64,000 bases of DNA from Ruegeria denitrificans (GTDB lineage Bacteria; Pseudomonadota; Alphaproteobacteria; Rhodobacterales; Rhodobacteraceae), in assembly GCF_001458295.1 (NCBI RefSeq), contig NZ_CYUD01000002.1, positions 331,648 to 395,647 on the forward strand, written 5' to 3'. Each line of letters starts with the position of its first letter. The first letter of the stretch is position 1. Shown in pieces: positions 46,279 through 56,715 of this stretch. A program made the translations under genes and the position numbers. The notes beneath the pieces were generated by a model, which worked only from the letters and a program-made list of their open reading frames with translations, was not told the origin of the DNA and searched no databases.

Positions 46279-46279
46279 T

Positions 46280-46648
46280 CTAGAAATGCGCCTTGGGCTC
46301 GTCTGGTTTACCCGCGGCCAGCCCAAGGAGGCCCGCCACGGCCGCAAACGCCACCGGGAACATGGTGAATACGTTAAAGCCAAAGGCGTAATACATCCCG
46401 GCCGCTGAAATCAGCAACAACACCCCTCCGACTAGGGCCCGTGCATGGGCCATTGCACCACCTGCAATGGCCAACAGCGGTGCGATAATCGATGCGAACT
46501 GTATGAGTTGCGCGTTTTCCACTTGCTCGGCCAGTCCGTCGATCTCACCAAACCGGTCGATCAGCTCGACATAGCCATAGCCGAAAAAGCCCACGATCAT
46601 CCCGATCATACCGGCGATGACGCCCAAAATCATAGCTGCGTTGCGCAT
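46280..46648 (-). CDS. Small four-helix membrane protein (unknown)
   Basis: 122 aa. Hydrophobic stretches: AAMILGVIAGMIGMIVGFFGYGYV, LIQFASIIAPLLAIAGGAMAH, LVGGVLLLISAAGMYYAFGF, MFPVAFAAVAGLLGLAAG. DUF4064-like in outline, with the acidic loop DRFGEIDGLAEQVE between helices 1 and 2. No function known. AGAGGG precedes ATG 46648. It converges with the bufferin operon; only 1 nt separates the stops, so transcription may collide. Confidence 0.7.
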   Translation of the reverse strand: MRNAAMILGVIAGMIGMIVGFFGYGYVELIDRFGEIDGLAEQVENAQLIQFASIIAPLLAIAGGAMAHARALVGGVLLLISAAGMYYAFGFNVFTMFPVAFAAVAGLLGLAAGKPDEPKAHF

Positions 46649-46689
46649 TCAAAACCCTCTAACTTGCGTCATTTCAGATAGGCATCCGG

Positions 46690-47007
46690 TCACGCAACGC
46701 CAAGCCCTGCCTTCGTTTCCGCGGTCCAGCCCAGATACAGGGTCCCGTCTTGCTCGATCAGGGGTCGCTTCATCAGAGTCGGGTGATCTGTCAGCAGTTC
46801 CAGCGGAGGTCGCGCGCGTTGCGCATCGTCCATTCCACGCCAGGTTGTCGAACGAGTATTGAGCAAAGCCTCGCCGAAACGCTCCAGCGCCTGCGTCAGC
46901 ACAACTTGGGGCACACCATCAGCCCGAACGTCGACAAACTCAACATCTAACAATGATTTCAATGCCTTGCGGCACGTATCACAATTTTTCAAGCCATATA
47001 GACGCAT
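46690..47007 (-). CDS. ArsC/Spx-family thioredoxin-fold protein
   Basis: 105 aa from ATG 47007 (GGAG about 9 nt upstream); a longer frame to 47034 exists. MRLYGLKNCDTCRKALKSL carries the CxxC of the ArsC/YffB/Spx group, and HPTLMKRPLIEQDGTLYLGW is the family's substrate-loop RP motif. YffB-type proteins are thought to be glutathione-dependent reductases; arsenate reduction should not be assumed. Stands 42 nt from the membrane protein gene, same strand. Confidence 0.85.
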   Translation of the reverse strand: MRLYGLKNCDTCRKALKSLLDVEFVDVRADGVPQVVLTQALERFGEALLNTRSTTWRGMDDAQRARPPLELLTDHPTLMKRPLIEQDGTLYLGWTAETKAGLGVA

Positions 47008-47222
47008 TTGAGGTGTCTCCTGTATCTGGTTCAATTTTCAGCAAATTTGCCTGCTCGTTTCAGAAATTCTTGATTTTTTACTTCACCGTGCAATGTTGAA
47101 AAAGACGAAACTCGCAATTAGCGCTGTATCGTTAAGGCGATACGGTGATCAATTGCGGCGACGTCAATCACTGCCCCCACCAATTATGTGGGACAACGCG
47201 TAAGTAGAAGGAGACACGGGAA

Positions 47223-47429
47223 ATGCCAACTGGCACCGTGAAATGGTTTAATACCACGAAAGGCTACGGGTTTATTGCCCCTGATGAGGGCGGCAAGGAC
47301 GTATTTGTTCATATCTCGGCCGTTGAACGGTCCGGTCTGACCGGGCTCGCTGACAATCAGAAAGTCTCGTATGAGTTGGAAGACGGACGCGACGGCCGAC
47401 AAATGGCATCTGATTTAAAGCCACTGTAA
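47223..47429 (+). CDS. Cold-shock domain protein
   Basis: 68 aa single CSD: MPTGTVKWFNTTKGYGFIAPDEGGKDVFVHISAVERSGL, with RNP1 (KGYGFIAP) and RNP2 (VFVHIS). Binds single-stranded RNA/DNA and melts mRNA structure. SD AGAAGGAG about 10 nt before ATG. A 188-nt leader-sized gap upstream is AT-rich near 47060-47110; no defined thermosensor fold could be assigned. Two hairpins lie downstream. Confidence 0.95.
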   Translation: MPTGTVKWFNTTKGYGFIAPDEGGKDVFVHISAVERSGLTGLADNQKVSYELEDGRDGRQMASDLKPL

Positions 47430-47516
47430 AACAGTCCCGCATGCTGCGGGTGATCAAAACAGGCCAACGGCCAATTTCCGGCCGTTGACCAATACTCAAA
47501 GGTTAGAAACCTTACC

Positions 47517-47561
47517 CTCGCGCCGGGTCAACTTAGGCGCGAGAGCTTTAGTTTTTTTTCC
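47517..47561 (+). terminator. Terminator after the cold-shock gene
   Basis: CTCGCGCC (47517-47524) pairs with GGCGCGAG (47536-47543), then AGCTTTAGTTTTTTTTCC. A first, T-less hairpin (CAACGGCC / GGCCGTTG, about 47465-47487) precedes it. Also lies downstream of thyX on the other strand. Confidence 0.8.
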
Positions 47562-47587
47562 ATCACAATACTGTGCAATTCGCGAGA

Positions 47588-48499
47588 TCAGCTTTTGCGA
47601 ATGACCGCTTCGAACTCGCGCCATTCCCGTGCAGTCATGCCCGAGTTTTCCTGCGTGACAGTTTCACCTGCCAGCATCCGACGCAGGCTGTCGACCATCT
47701 GAGCCGAAAGGTTCACCGCACCAAGCCGGTAATCCTCGAATGCTTTGTAGGCGAAGGGCACCCAGTCAGCGACGATCTTGCACATGGTATCCGCATAGAC
47801 CCGGATCTCGTACTGCGCATGTGGATCCGCGCGCAAGCGCAAGAAGTGGAACAGGTTGTGCAGGTCCACCTTCCAATACCACTGCGTATAGATATTCGCG
47901 GGCAGGTTCATCCGCGCCAGTTCGCGCGCCAGACCCTGCTGACCATCTTGGCTGATCATCGCCTCATAGTTGTCATAGCACCGCGCGCTGTCGGCTTTGA
48001 GCATTTCCAGAACGCGGGCCGCTTCTTCCCCTTGCAGGGCGTCGCCCCGTCCCTGATTGTTCACCTCGGACTGCGCTGCCACGTGATCGGGCGCGGGGAT
48101 ATAAAACTCACGATCCAGAATCGAATAGCGCGCGGAATACTCGTTCACGTTCGCCGTCCGGTGACGAATCCACTGCCGGGCAACAAAGACAGGCAGTTTG
48201 ACGTGCAGTTTGATTTCACACATCTCGAACGGGGTCGAATGCCAATGGCGCATCAGATATCGGATCAGGCCTTCGTCATTCTGAACCGATTTGGTGCCCT
48301 TGCCGTATGACACCCGCGCCGCCTGACAGATCGCCGCGTCGTCACCCATATAGTCGATCACGCGTACAAAGCCGTGGTCCAGCACCTGATGGGCGGTATA
48401 GAGGTGATCTTCCATACCCGCGGCCACAACGCGGCGTGTTGGATGCGATTGCGCCCGTTGCGCTTCGATCTCGGCCAGTTGGTCAGAGGACAGCGGCAT
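47588..48499 (-). CDS. thyX: Flavin-dependent thymidylate synthase ThyX
   Basis: 303 aa. Signature [15 protein letters not shown] (RHR-x7-S) with flanking [10 protein letters not shown], plus DGGxxR-type N-terminal [13 protein letters not shown] and C-terminal [23 protein letters not shown]. Makes dTMP from dUMP using FAD, methylene-tetrahydrofolate and NADPH. AAAGGAA precedes the ATG. Converges with the cold-shock gene. Confidence 0.96.
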   Translation of the reverse strand: MPLSSDQLAEIEAQRAQSHPTRRVVAAGMEDHLYTAHQVLDHGFVRVIDYMGDDAAICQAARVSYGKGTKSVQNDEGLIRYLMRHWHSTPFEMCEIKLHVKLPVFVARQWIRHRTANVNEYSARYSILDREFYIPAPDHVAAQSEVNNQGRGDALQGEEAARVLEMLKADSARCYDNYEAMISQDGQQGLARELARMNLPANIYTQWYWKVDLHNLFHFLRLRADPHAQYEIRVYADTMCKIVADWVPFAYKAFEDYRLGAVNLSAQMVDSLRRMLAGETVTQENSGMTAREWREFEAVIRKS

Positions 48500-48674
48500 G
48501 AAAGTTCCTTTCCAGCAATGAGTCGCCCACCACTATATATCGGCAATTCCCTGACCGGAACCGCGACATGTGCACCCAACGGCTCAATTTTAAAATTGTG
48601 TCCGCCCTGCCCCTCGACACGCTATTTCGGCGCGCTAAGCTGCAGCCCATCACCTGAACAGAAAGGAAGCCACA

Positions 48675-49103
48675 ATGGGGCTGACATATCTTCACACCAT
48701 GATCCGCGTGAAGGATCTGGAGAAGTCGATGGCTTTTTTTGAGTTGCTGGGCCTGAAGGAAACCCGCCGCTACGACAGTGACTCTGGGCGGTTTTCACTG
48801 ATCTTTATGGCACCTCCGGGGCAAGAGGATCGTCCGATCGAATTGACCCACAATTGGGATGGAGACGACGCGCTTCCTAGCGACAGTCGGCATTTCGGGC
48901 ATTTGGCCTATGGCGTCGACAATATTTATGAGGTCTGCCACCACTTGCAGGACAATGGTGTGGTGATCAACCGCCCGCCCCGCGATGGTCGGATGGCGTT
49001 TGTGCGCTCGCCCGACAATATCTCGGTCGAGCTGCTACAAAACGGCAACGCGCTGGAACCCGTCGAGCCTTGGGCCAGCATGGAAAGCACCGGGCACTGG
49101 TGA
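48675..49103 (+). CDS. gloA: Lactoylglutathione lyase (glyoxalase I)
   Basis: 142 aa, two betaalphabetabetabeta modules: LTYLHTMIRVKDLEKSMAFFELLGLKE with metal His8, FSLIFMAPPG...IELTHNW with Glu, then FGHLAYGVDNIYEVCHHLQDNG (His) and FVRSPDNISVELLQ (Glu). Converts the methylglyoxal-glutathione hemithioacetal to lactoylglutathione. Its stop codon overlaps the GTG start of the following DUF1194 gene, making an unexpected three-gene operon. Confidence 0.93.
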   Translation: MGLTYLHTMIRVKDLEKSMAFFELLGLKETRRYDSDSGRFSLIFMAPPGQEDRPIELTHNWDGDDALPSDSRHFGHLAYGVDNIYEVCHHLQDNGVVINRPPRDGRMAFVRSPDNISVELLQNGNALEPVEPWASMESTGHW

Positions 49104-49804
49104 TCCGCTGGCTGACAGCACTGGGACTGGCCGGACTGGCCAGTCCGCTTCGGGCCGAAACTTGTCGTCTGGCCCTAGCGTTGGCTATGGATATATCAAG
49201 CTCGGTGGATGCAAATGAGGATGCCCTGCAGCGGCAGGGCCTGGCGGCCGCCCTGATCGCACCCGAGGTGACCAAAGCATTCTTTTCCTCTCCCATGCCG
49301 GTGGCATTGGCTGTGTACGAGTGGGGCAGCCGTTCAACCCAGCGCATGATCCTGGACTGGACCATGATCAACACGCATGCTGATTTGCTAACGGCGGCAG
49401 AGATCGTTCAGCAATCGGTTCGATCTGACGAAAATTCGGCTACGGCAATGGGGCAAGCTTTGGCTTTTGGCGCGACCCTGATGCAGCGAGCACCACCTTG
49501 TCTGTTTCAGATCATCGACCTGTCCGGGGATGGTGCAAATAACGACGGTTTTCAGCCTGCATCCGCTTATCGCCACTTTCCGTTCGAGGGAATTGTGGTC
49601 AATGGCCTGGTCATCAATGCCGCCGATTTCGAGGGTGAGCTGCTTCTGATTCCCTATTTCGAAAACAACGTTCTGCACGGGCCCGGCGCTTTTCTAGAAG
49701 TCGCGCAGGGGTTCGAGGATTTCGAACGCGCCATGCGACGAAAGTTAGAACGCGAACTTACAGGGCTGCAAATCGGCTCTCTGCAGGACCCGTCCATCAA
49801 ATGA
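49100..49804 (+). CDS. DUF1194 secreted protein (VWA-like), copy 1
   Basis: 234 aa from GTG 49100, which overlaps the gloA stop (GTGA) and puts a signal peptide (IRWLTALGLAGLASPLRA) at the very N-terminus; a start at 49070 would prefix ten extra residues. Mature domain: LALALAMDISSSVDANEDALQRQGLAAAL (MIDAS-like DxSxS), AVYEWG, IIDLSGDGANNDG, INGLVIN. DUF1194 resembles a von Willebrand A fold; role unknown, probably periplasmic. The next gene is a paralog. Confidence 0.88.
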   Translation: MIRWLTALGLAGLASPLRAETCRLALALAMDISSSVDANEDALQRQGLAAALIAPEVTKAFFSSPMPVALAVYEWGSRSTQRMILDWTMINTHADLLTAAEIVQQSVRSDENSATAMGQALAFGATLMQRAPPCLFQIIDLSGDGANNDGFQPASAYRHFPFEGIVVNGLVINAADFEGELLLIPYFENNVLHGPGAFLEVAQGFEDFERAMRRKLERELTGLQIGSLQDPSIK

Positions 49805-50523
49805 TAAGGCTTCTGTCGATTATCCTCACCTTGGCTTCCGGTTCGGCCGCGGCAGAGTGTCGGCAGGCTTTGGCGCTGGGACTGGATGTTTCCGGGTCCG
49901 TAGACAGCCGCGAGTACCGGTTGCAACTGGACGGGTTGGCTGCGGCGTTGCAACGACCCGAAGTGGTGCAGATAATCCTTTCGGACACTTCGGCGCCAAT
50001 GCGCCTGGCTATCTTCGAGTGGAGCGAGCCCGGCCATCAACGCCTGTTGCTGGATTGGACCGCCATACGATCAGTCAGCGATCTTAGAAAAATCGCCGCT
50101 CTGTTGAACAGAACCAAACGCAGTGCAGCCCCGCGAGGCACGGCTGTTGGCTCAGCGATGCTATTCGGGGCCGACCTGCTGTCTGATCATACAGAGTGTT
50201 GGAAACGTACACTCGACCTTTCCGGAGATGGCAAACACAATCTCGGCACCCACCCGCGCGAGGCTAAGACCGCGCTGCTACCTACAGCTATCACCATCAA
50301 TGGGCTTGTTATCGGCGCGGATGATCCCAGCCATGGCGATAAACGCTATGTGCAGGTTGGAGAGCTATCTGCTTATTACAATGCCTGGGTCATTCTGGGG
50401 CCAGACGCCTTTGTCGAGGTCGCCCTGGGGTTTGACGCTTACGAGGACGCCATGACCCGAAAGCTGATACGAGAGTTGGAAGGGCTGATCTTGTCAGACG
50501 CTGGCCCGTTCGTCCTCCCCTGA
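49801..50523 (+). CDS. DUF1194 secreted protein (VWA-like), copy 2
   Basis: 240 aa paralog of the preceding gene, overlapping it by 4 nt (ATGA). Signal peptide IRLLSIILTLASGSAAA, then LGLDVSGSVDSREYRLQLDGLAAAL with the DxSxS metal site, IFEWSEPGHQRLLLDW, TLDLSGDGKHNLG, INGLVIG, and GPDAFVEVALGFDAYEDAMTRKLIRELEG, which parallels the C-terminus of copy 1. The two likely form a pair or heterodimer. Its stop touches that of the convergent MarR gene. Confidence 0.88.
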   Translation: MIRLLSIILTLASGSAAAECRQALALGLDVSGSVDSREYRLQLDGLAAALQRPEVVQIILSDTSAPMRLAIFEWSEPGHQRLLLDWTAIRSVSDLRKIAALLNRTKRSAAPRGTAVGSAMLFGADLLSDHTECWKRTLDLSGDGKHNLGTHPREAKTALLPTAITINGLVIGADDPSHGDKRYVQVGELSAYYNAWVILGPDAFVEVALGFDAYEDAMTRKLIRELEGLILSDAGPFVLP

Positions 50524-51021
50524 TCAGTAGATATACCGGATCTGGTCCGTCCAGTACCGCTCAACCCGGCGCAGAGAGGTTGTGATGTCGTCAATCCCCT
50601 CAAGCCCAAGCACGCCTCGGGTTTGCAGCCCTTCGGCATGGCGCGAGAACAGCTCGGACACGATATCCCGAATCTCGCGGCCGCGCGGCGTCAGCCGAAC
50701 CCGGACCGAACGCCTGTCGATCTCACACCGCTGGTGGTGCATATAGCCCATTTCAACCAGCTTCTTGAGGTTGTAGCTGACATTGCTGCCCTGATAATAA
50801 CCACGGCTTTTCAACTCGCCCGCCGTCACTTCATGATCGCCGATATTGAACAGCAACAGGGCCTGAACGGCGTTGATCTCAAGCACCCCCACCCGCTCGA
50901 ACTCATCCTTGATGACGTCCAGCAACAGCCGGTGCAGCCGCTCGACCAAGGCGAGCGCCTCAAGATAACTGGTCATGAAACCCTTGGTTTCCGGCGCGGA
51001 GACCTGCATTTCCATACTCAT
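50524..51021 (-). CDS. MarR-family regulator, LdtR-like
   Basis: 165 aa. Winged-helix core VLEINAVQALLLFNIGDHEVTAGELKSRGYYQGSNVSYNLKKLVEMGYMHHQRCEIDRRSVRVRLTPRG, which I recognise as the LdtR-like MarR subgroup of alphaproteobacteria, linked elsewhere to cell-wall L,D-transpeptidase genes and stress. No L,D-transpeptidase gene is nearby. Target genes cannot be read from this window. Confidence 0.82.
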   Translation of the reverse strand: MSMEMQVSAPETKGFMTSYLEALALVERLHRLLLDVIKDEFERVGVLEINAVQALLLFNIGDHEVTAGELKSRGYYQGSNVSYNLKKLVEMGYMHHQRCEIDRRSVRVRLTPRGREIRDIVSELFSRHAEGLQTRGVLGLEGIDDITTSLRRVERYWTDQIRYIY

Positions 51022-51098
51022 CCGATCCTCCGATTCAGTCGCGCTGTTTCAGGCAGAATGAATCGAAAATCCCAAGAATCGGTTAAGCCGGATTTTCT

Positions 51099-53038
<1,940 letters not shown>

Positions 53039-53051
53039 TCCGGAGGCCCTG

Positions 53052-53453
53052 ATGACCGCAGAACTGCCCGAATATTACTTTCGTGTCCGTGAGAATGGCG
53101 CGACGGTTTTTCGGATCGACACCGAAAACCGCCAACGGCGGATCGAGATGGATCAGATCGCGGTCATCAACATCCGCAATGGCGAGGTGAAGCCACAGGG
53201 TCAGCGCACGCTAACTACTGAAGATCAGGCGGAAATCGCGCGTTGGATGGACGCGCGCAAAGCGCTGTTGGCGCAACGGGATATCGACGATATTCATCGC
53301 GCGGTCGACCACCTGAACCTGACCACGCAATGGGCGCAGTCCAAGGCGACGGATGAACAGCTTGAGGATGTCACCGACCGGTTGCTGCTGGCGATGCATG
53401 ATCTGCGCACTGTACTGGTGCGCAAAAAAGCGGATCGTCTAAGTAATGGCTAA
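53052..53453 (+). CDS. Conserved hypothetical protein
   Basis: 133 aa. N-terminal beta-rich part (PEYYFRVRENGATVFRIDTENRQRRIEMDQIAVINIRNGEVKPQG) and a helical C-terminal part (AEIARWMDARKALLAQRDIDDIHRAVDHLNLTTQWAQSKATDEQLEDVTDRLLLAMHDLR). No family name recognised, no signal or TM segment. CGGAGG lies 7 nt before ATG and the gene is 13 nt after the aminotransferase, so they are probably one operon. Confidence 0.75.
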   Translation: MTAELPEYYFRVRENGATVFRIDTENRQRRIEMDQIAVINIRNGEVKPQGQRTLTTEDQAEIARWMDARKALLAQRDIDDIHRAVDHLNLTTQWAQSKATDEQLEDVTDRLLLAMHDLRTVLVRKKADRLSNG

Positions 53454-53459
53454 TTGCGG

Positions 53460-54824
53460 TTATTCTGCAGGCACCCCAACGGTTTGGACTGAACGCGTCC
53501 AGAATCGCGCCATCAGCAGGACAGCCGCACAGGCGAGCCCCAGCACAAGGCCCAGCCAGATGCCGATACCCTCCATCCCCTGTATAAAGCCAAAGTAGTA
53601 CGACGCCGGAATCCCAACCACCCAATAGCTGAGCCCGGCCATTACCATTGGGACCTTGGCATCCTGCAATCCGCGCAACAGGCCCAGGGCAATCACCTGC
53701 GCCCCGTCGACCAACTGGAACAGAGCGGCCATTGCCAGCAGGCCGGTTCCGATGGCCAGTATCTGAGGACGCTGCGGATCGGCGGGTTCCACGAATATGG
53801 AAATCAGTGGCTCGGCGCAGGTCACGAACAAGATAATCGTCAGAACAGATACCAGCAGAGACATCACGGTCACCGCCCTCGCGCCTTTTTCCAGATGCGG
53901 GCGATCTTTGCGCCCCAGCGCGTTACCGGCCCGGATCGTGGCCGCGTTGGACAGCCCCAGATGCACCATGAACGTGGCCGAGGCGAGGTTCAGCGCAATC
54001 CCATGCGCCGCCAGCGGCACCGGCCCGATCCACCCCATCATGAAGGCGGACATGGCGAACAGCGATACTTCGGCAAGCAATGTAAACCCTATGGGAATGC
54101 CTAGACGCAGCACGCTGTACAGCATCTCCCAATCCGGGCGCCAGAACCGTTGGAACAGGTTGTGTTCGGGCAATACGCGCACGGCGTAGATCACGACCGC
54201 GATCAATGACACCATCTGCGTCACGACCGAGGCAATCGCCGCCCCCATCACACCCAGTTCGGGTGCGCCCCAATTGCCGAAGATCAGCGCATAGTTGGTC
54301 AGCGCGTTGACGACCGCAGCCGTCACGGTGATCCACAATACGATCTGTGTCCGCTCCAACGCCGCCAGATAGGATTTCAGCACCATGACCACCAACGCCG
54401 GGAACAGACCCCATCCCGCGACGCGCAAATATTGCGATGCGGTTTCAGCCACTTGCGGATCTTGCCCTGCGGCAATCAAAATCGGGTGGGACCACCACAG
54501 CAAAGGCATGACAAGCACCGCATACAGCAAGGACAGCCACACCCCCATACGGGTCGAGCGGCGAATGCTGGTCTCATCCTCTTCGGCGGCCGCAGTCGCC
54601 ACCATGGGCATCACCGCCAGACCAAAACCGCCGCCAAACAGGAACAGCACGAAATAAAAGCTGCTGGCCAGCGTCACGGCGGCCAACGCCTCGATCCCAT
54701 ACCAGCCGAGCATGATCGTGTCGGTCAAACCAATGGCAAACTGCGCCAGATGGCCGCCAACCAGCGGCAGGCCTAGCACTGCAATAGCCCGGAAGTGGGC
54801 GCGATATGTCATTACCTTGTTCAT
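53460..54824 (-). CDS. MATE family multidrug efflux protein (NorM-like)
   Basis: 454 aa from ATG 54824 (AAGG 8 nt upstream). Twelve hydrophobic segments; the N-half begins HFRAIAVLGLPLVGGHLAQFAIGLTDTIMLGWYG, the family's first-helix pattern, and the two halves are related. Exports cationic drugs or metabolites with Na+ or H+. It converges with the hypothetical gene before it (stops 6 nt apart). Ends PVGVPAE-like TVGVPAE. Confidence 0.92.
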   Translation of the reverse strand: MNKVMTYRAHFRAIAVLGLPLVGGHLAQFAIGLTDTIMLGWYGIEALAAVTLASSFYFVLFLFGGGFGLAVMPMVATAAAEEDETSIRRSTRMGVWLSLLYAVLVMPLLWWSHPILIAAGQDPQVAETASQYLRVAGWGLFPALVVMVLKSYLAALERTQIVLWITVTAAVVNALTNYALIFGNWGAPELGVMGAAIASVVTQMVSLIAVVIYAVRVLPEHNLFQRFWRPDWEMLYSVLRLGIPIGFTLLAEVSLFAMSAFMMGWIGPVPLAAHGIALNLASATFMVHLGLSNAATIRAGNALGRKDRPHLEKGARAVTVMSLLVSVLTIILFVTCAEPLISIFVEPADPQRPQILAIGTGLLAMAALFQLVDGAQVIALGLLRGLQDAKVPMVMAGLSYWVVGIPASYYFGFIQGMEGIGIWLGLVLGLACAAVLLMARFWTRSVQTVGVPAE

Positions 54825-54918
54825 TTCATCAGCCTTATGCCCGCCCAGAGGCCGGTACAAGAGGGGATCATTGAAATTTCAAGGTGAGACTAATGACGCC
54901 GGCAACTCGCCGCTTGGT

Positions 54919-55842
54919 TCATCGTGCGTCAGGATGCAGGGAATTACCCAGAATATGTTCCGACTGATGAATAACGTGATGCGCCTGCCCAACGATCAAA
55001 GGATCAGGCTGGCCTACGATATCGTGATCCTTGTCCGGGTATTCCAGCGTCGACAGAAAGTGGCGCATACAGTTCAGACGCGCACGTTTCTTGTCGTTCG
55101 ACTTAACGATGGTCCAAGGCGCGTCTGCGGTGTCGGTATAGAAGAACATCGCCTCTTTGGCCTCAGTGTAATCGTCCCACTTGTCGAGGCTCGCCTTGTC
55201 GATGGGCGACAGCTTCCACTGTTTCAGCGGGTCGGTTTCCCGGCTTTTGAAACGGCGCTGCTGTTCCGGCTGCGTGACCGAGAACCAATACTTGTACATC
55301 TGAATGCCTGAGCGCACCAACATCCGTTCCAACTCGGGCGTCTGCCGCATGAATTCCAGATACTCGTTGGGCGAACAAAACCCCATAACCCGCTCAACGC
55401 CCGCACGGTTGTACCAAGAGCGGTCGTAGAACACCATTTCACCAACTGTCGGCAACTCTTGAATGTAGCGCTGATAATACCACTGACCCTTCTCTTCCCA
55501 GGTCGGCTTGTTCAAGGCGACAACGCGGGCTTGCCGGGGGTTCAGATGTTCCATGAACCGCTTGATCGTACCGCCCTTACCCGCCGCATCGCGCCCTTCG
55601 AACAGCAGAACAAAACGCTGCCCTGTCTCTTGTGCCCAAAGCTGCACTTTAAGCAATTCGGCCTGCAACCGCGCTTTCTGCGCTTCGTACTTGCCGCGCG
55701 CCATCTTGCGGTCATAGGGGTATTTGCCGCTTTCGAAGGCTTGCCGGATACGCTCGGGGCTGGGTTGCGATGGCTCAGAATTGGGTGTTGGGACAATTTT
55801 AACAGAACGTTGATTTTGTTCAATTTGTGCCGCAGCTTCCAT
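54919..55842 (-). CDS. ppk2: Polyphosphate kinase 2 (PPK2 class I)
   Basis: 307 aa single-domain PPK2: Walker A LLFEGRDAAGKGGTIKRF, lid/arginine region LNKPTWEEKGQWYYQRY, Walker B VFYDRSWYNRAGVERVMGF, then YKYWFSVTQPEQQRRFKSRETDPLKQWKLSPID and WTIVKSNDKKRARLN. Transfers phosphate between polyphosphate and nucleoside di-/triphosphates. Whether it prefers GDP or ADP cannot be told. Monocistronic by appearance; there is 95 nt to the MATE gene. Confidence 0.93.
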   Translation of the reverse strand: MEAAAQIEQNQRSVKIVPTPNSEPSQPSPERIRQAFESGKYPYDRKMARGKYEAQKARLQAELLKVQLWAQETGQRFVLLFEGRDAAGKGGTIKRFMEHLNPRQARVVALNKPTWEEKGQWYYQRYIQELPTVGEMVFYDRSWYNRAGVERVMGFCSPNEYLEFMRQTPELERMLVRSGIQMYKYWFSVTQPEQQRRFKSRETDPLKQWKLSPIDKASLDKWDDYTEAKEAMFFYTDTADAPWTIVKSNDKKRARLNCMRHFLSTLEYPDKDHDIVGQPDPLIVGQAHHVIHQSEHILGNSLHPDAR

Positions 55843-55907
55843 TCAATTTTTCCTTTTTCACTATCTGCGGATACGTCTAGCAAAAGGCGCGGATTTTCGC
55901 TTTGATA

Positions 55908-55927
55908 CGGGTCAAGTTTTTGACCCG
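55908..55927. terminator. Short perfect hairpin between ppk2 and the CMD gene
   Basis: CGGGTCAA (55908-55915) and TTGACCCG (55920-55927) with loop GTTT. It is downstream of the carboxymuconolactone-like gene and upstream of ppk2. No T-tract follows, so it could instead be an operator for ppk2. Confidence 0.35.
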
Positions 55928-55977
55928 CACCGTAGGAAATTTACCACTAACGATGTTCAACACGCTTCGGCAGATAT

Positions 55978-56586
55978 CTAGCTATGTCCCCAATCCGCCG
56001 GGTTATCCGAGTTGTTGGGCGACAGGCCCAGAACATCGCCTGTGGTCGAGCATCCAAGTCCAAGAACCGTTCTATTCGCATATGAGAAATATGCGCAGAC
56101 CTGATTGATCTCGAGAATCTCGCCATCGTCCCACCCGGCATCCTGCAGGGCGCGAACATCAGCCTGAACCATTTCCGCAGGCGCTTCGGTCAGCTTGCGC
56201 GCATAACACATGGCAGCGATCTGGGCGTTGTCCAGCGGTGCGGCTTTCGGTGTGCTGGCCTCAATCGCGGCGCGGATGGCATCGCCCCGATCTGTGTCCC
56301 CCAGCAACCGTTGCAACCCGCTAAAGTGATGCTCGACACAATAGCTGCATTGGTTCAGGGAACTAACCCAAACCCCCAGCACCTCAAGAAACCATTTCGG
56401 GACTTTATTGGCCGAGTGATGCAGGACGTTCTTGTAAAGTGCCATATGGCCTTCCATCGAATGGGGTCGCAAAGAATGCGCCATCATGATGTTGTCCACG
56501 TTGTTATCCGGCCCGGTGACACGCTCGTACAGTTTCCTCAGCTTGCCCGTCGCTTCGTCAAAGGGAACAGTCTTAATCCAGCTCAT
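55978..56586 (-). CDS. Carboxymuconolactone decarboxylase / AhpD-like peroxidase-related protein
   Basis: 202 aa from ATG 56586 (AAGGACC upstream). AhpD fold with the CxxC active-site motif in LNQCSYCVEHHFSGL (Cys-Ser-Tyr-Cys plus His), preceded by MAHSLRPHSMEGHMALYKNVL, the pattern of 'uncharacterized peroxidase-related' proteins. Probably a thiol peroxidase or reductase partner. A longer frame to 56667 exists but lacks a ribosome site. Divergent from the methyltransferase gene. Confidence 0.87.
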   Translation of the reverse strand: MSWIKTVPFDEATGKLRKLYERVTGPDNNVDNIMMAHSLRPHSMEGHMALYKNVLHHSANKVPKWFLEVLGVWVSSLNQCSYCVEHHFSGLQRLLGDTDRGDAIRAAIEASTPKAAPLDNAQIAAMCYARKLTEAPAEMVQADVRALQDAGWDDGEILEINQVCAYFSYANRTVLGLGCSTTGDVLGLSPNNSDNPADWGHS

Positions 56587-56715
56587 AGGGTCCTTGTCCT
56601 TTTGTCCTATCGTGTCGTCACATAACCAATTTCGCCTTTGTGTCTTTTTGATACGAAACTGGATCACCCCACCATGTCAGGCTAAGTTGTCACAGCGCAA
56701 GTAAAGGAGCTTCTT

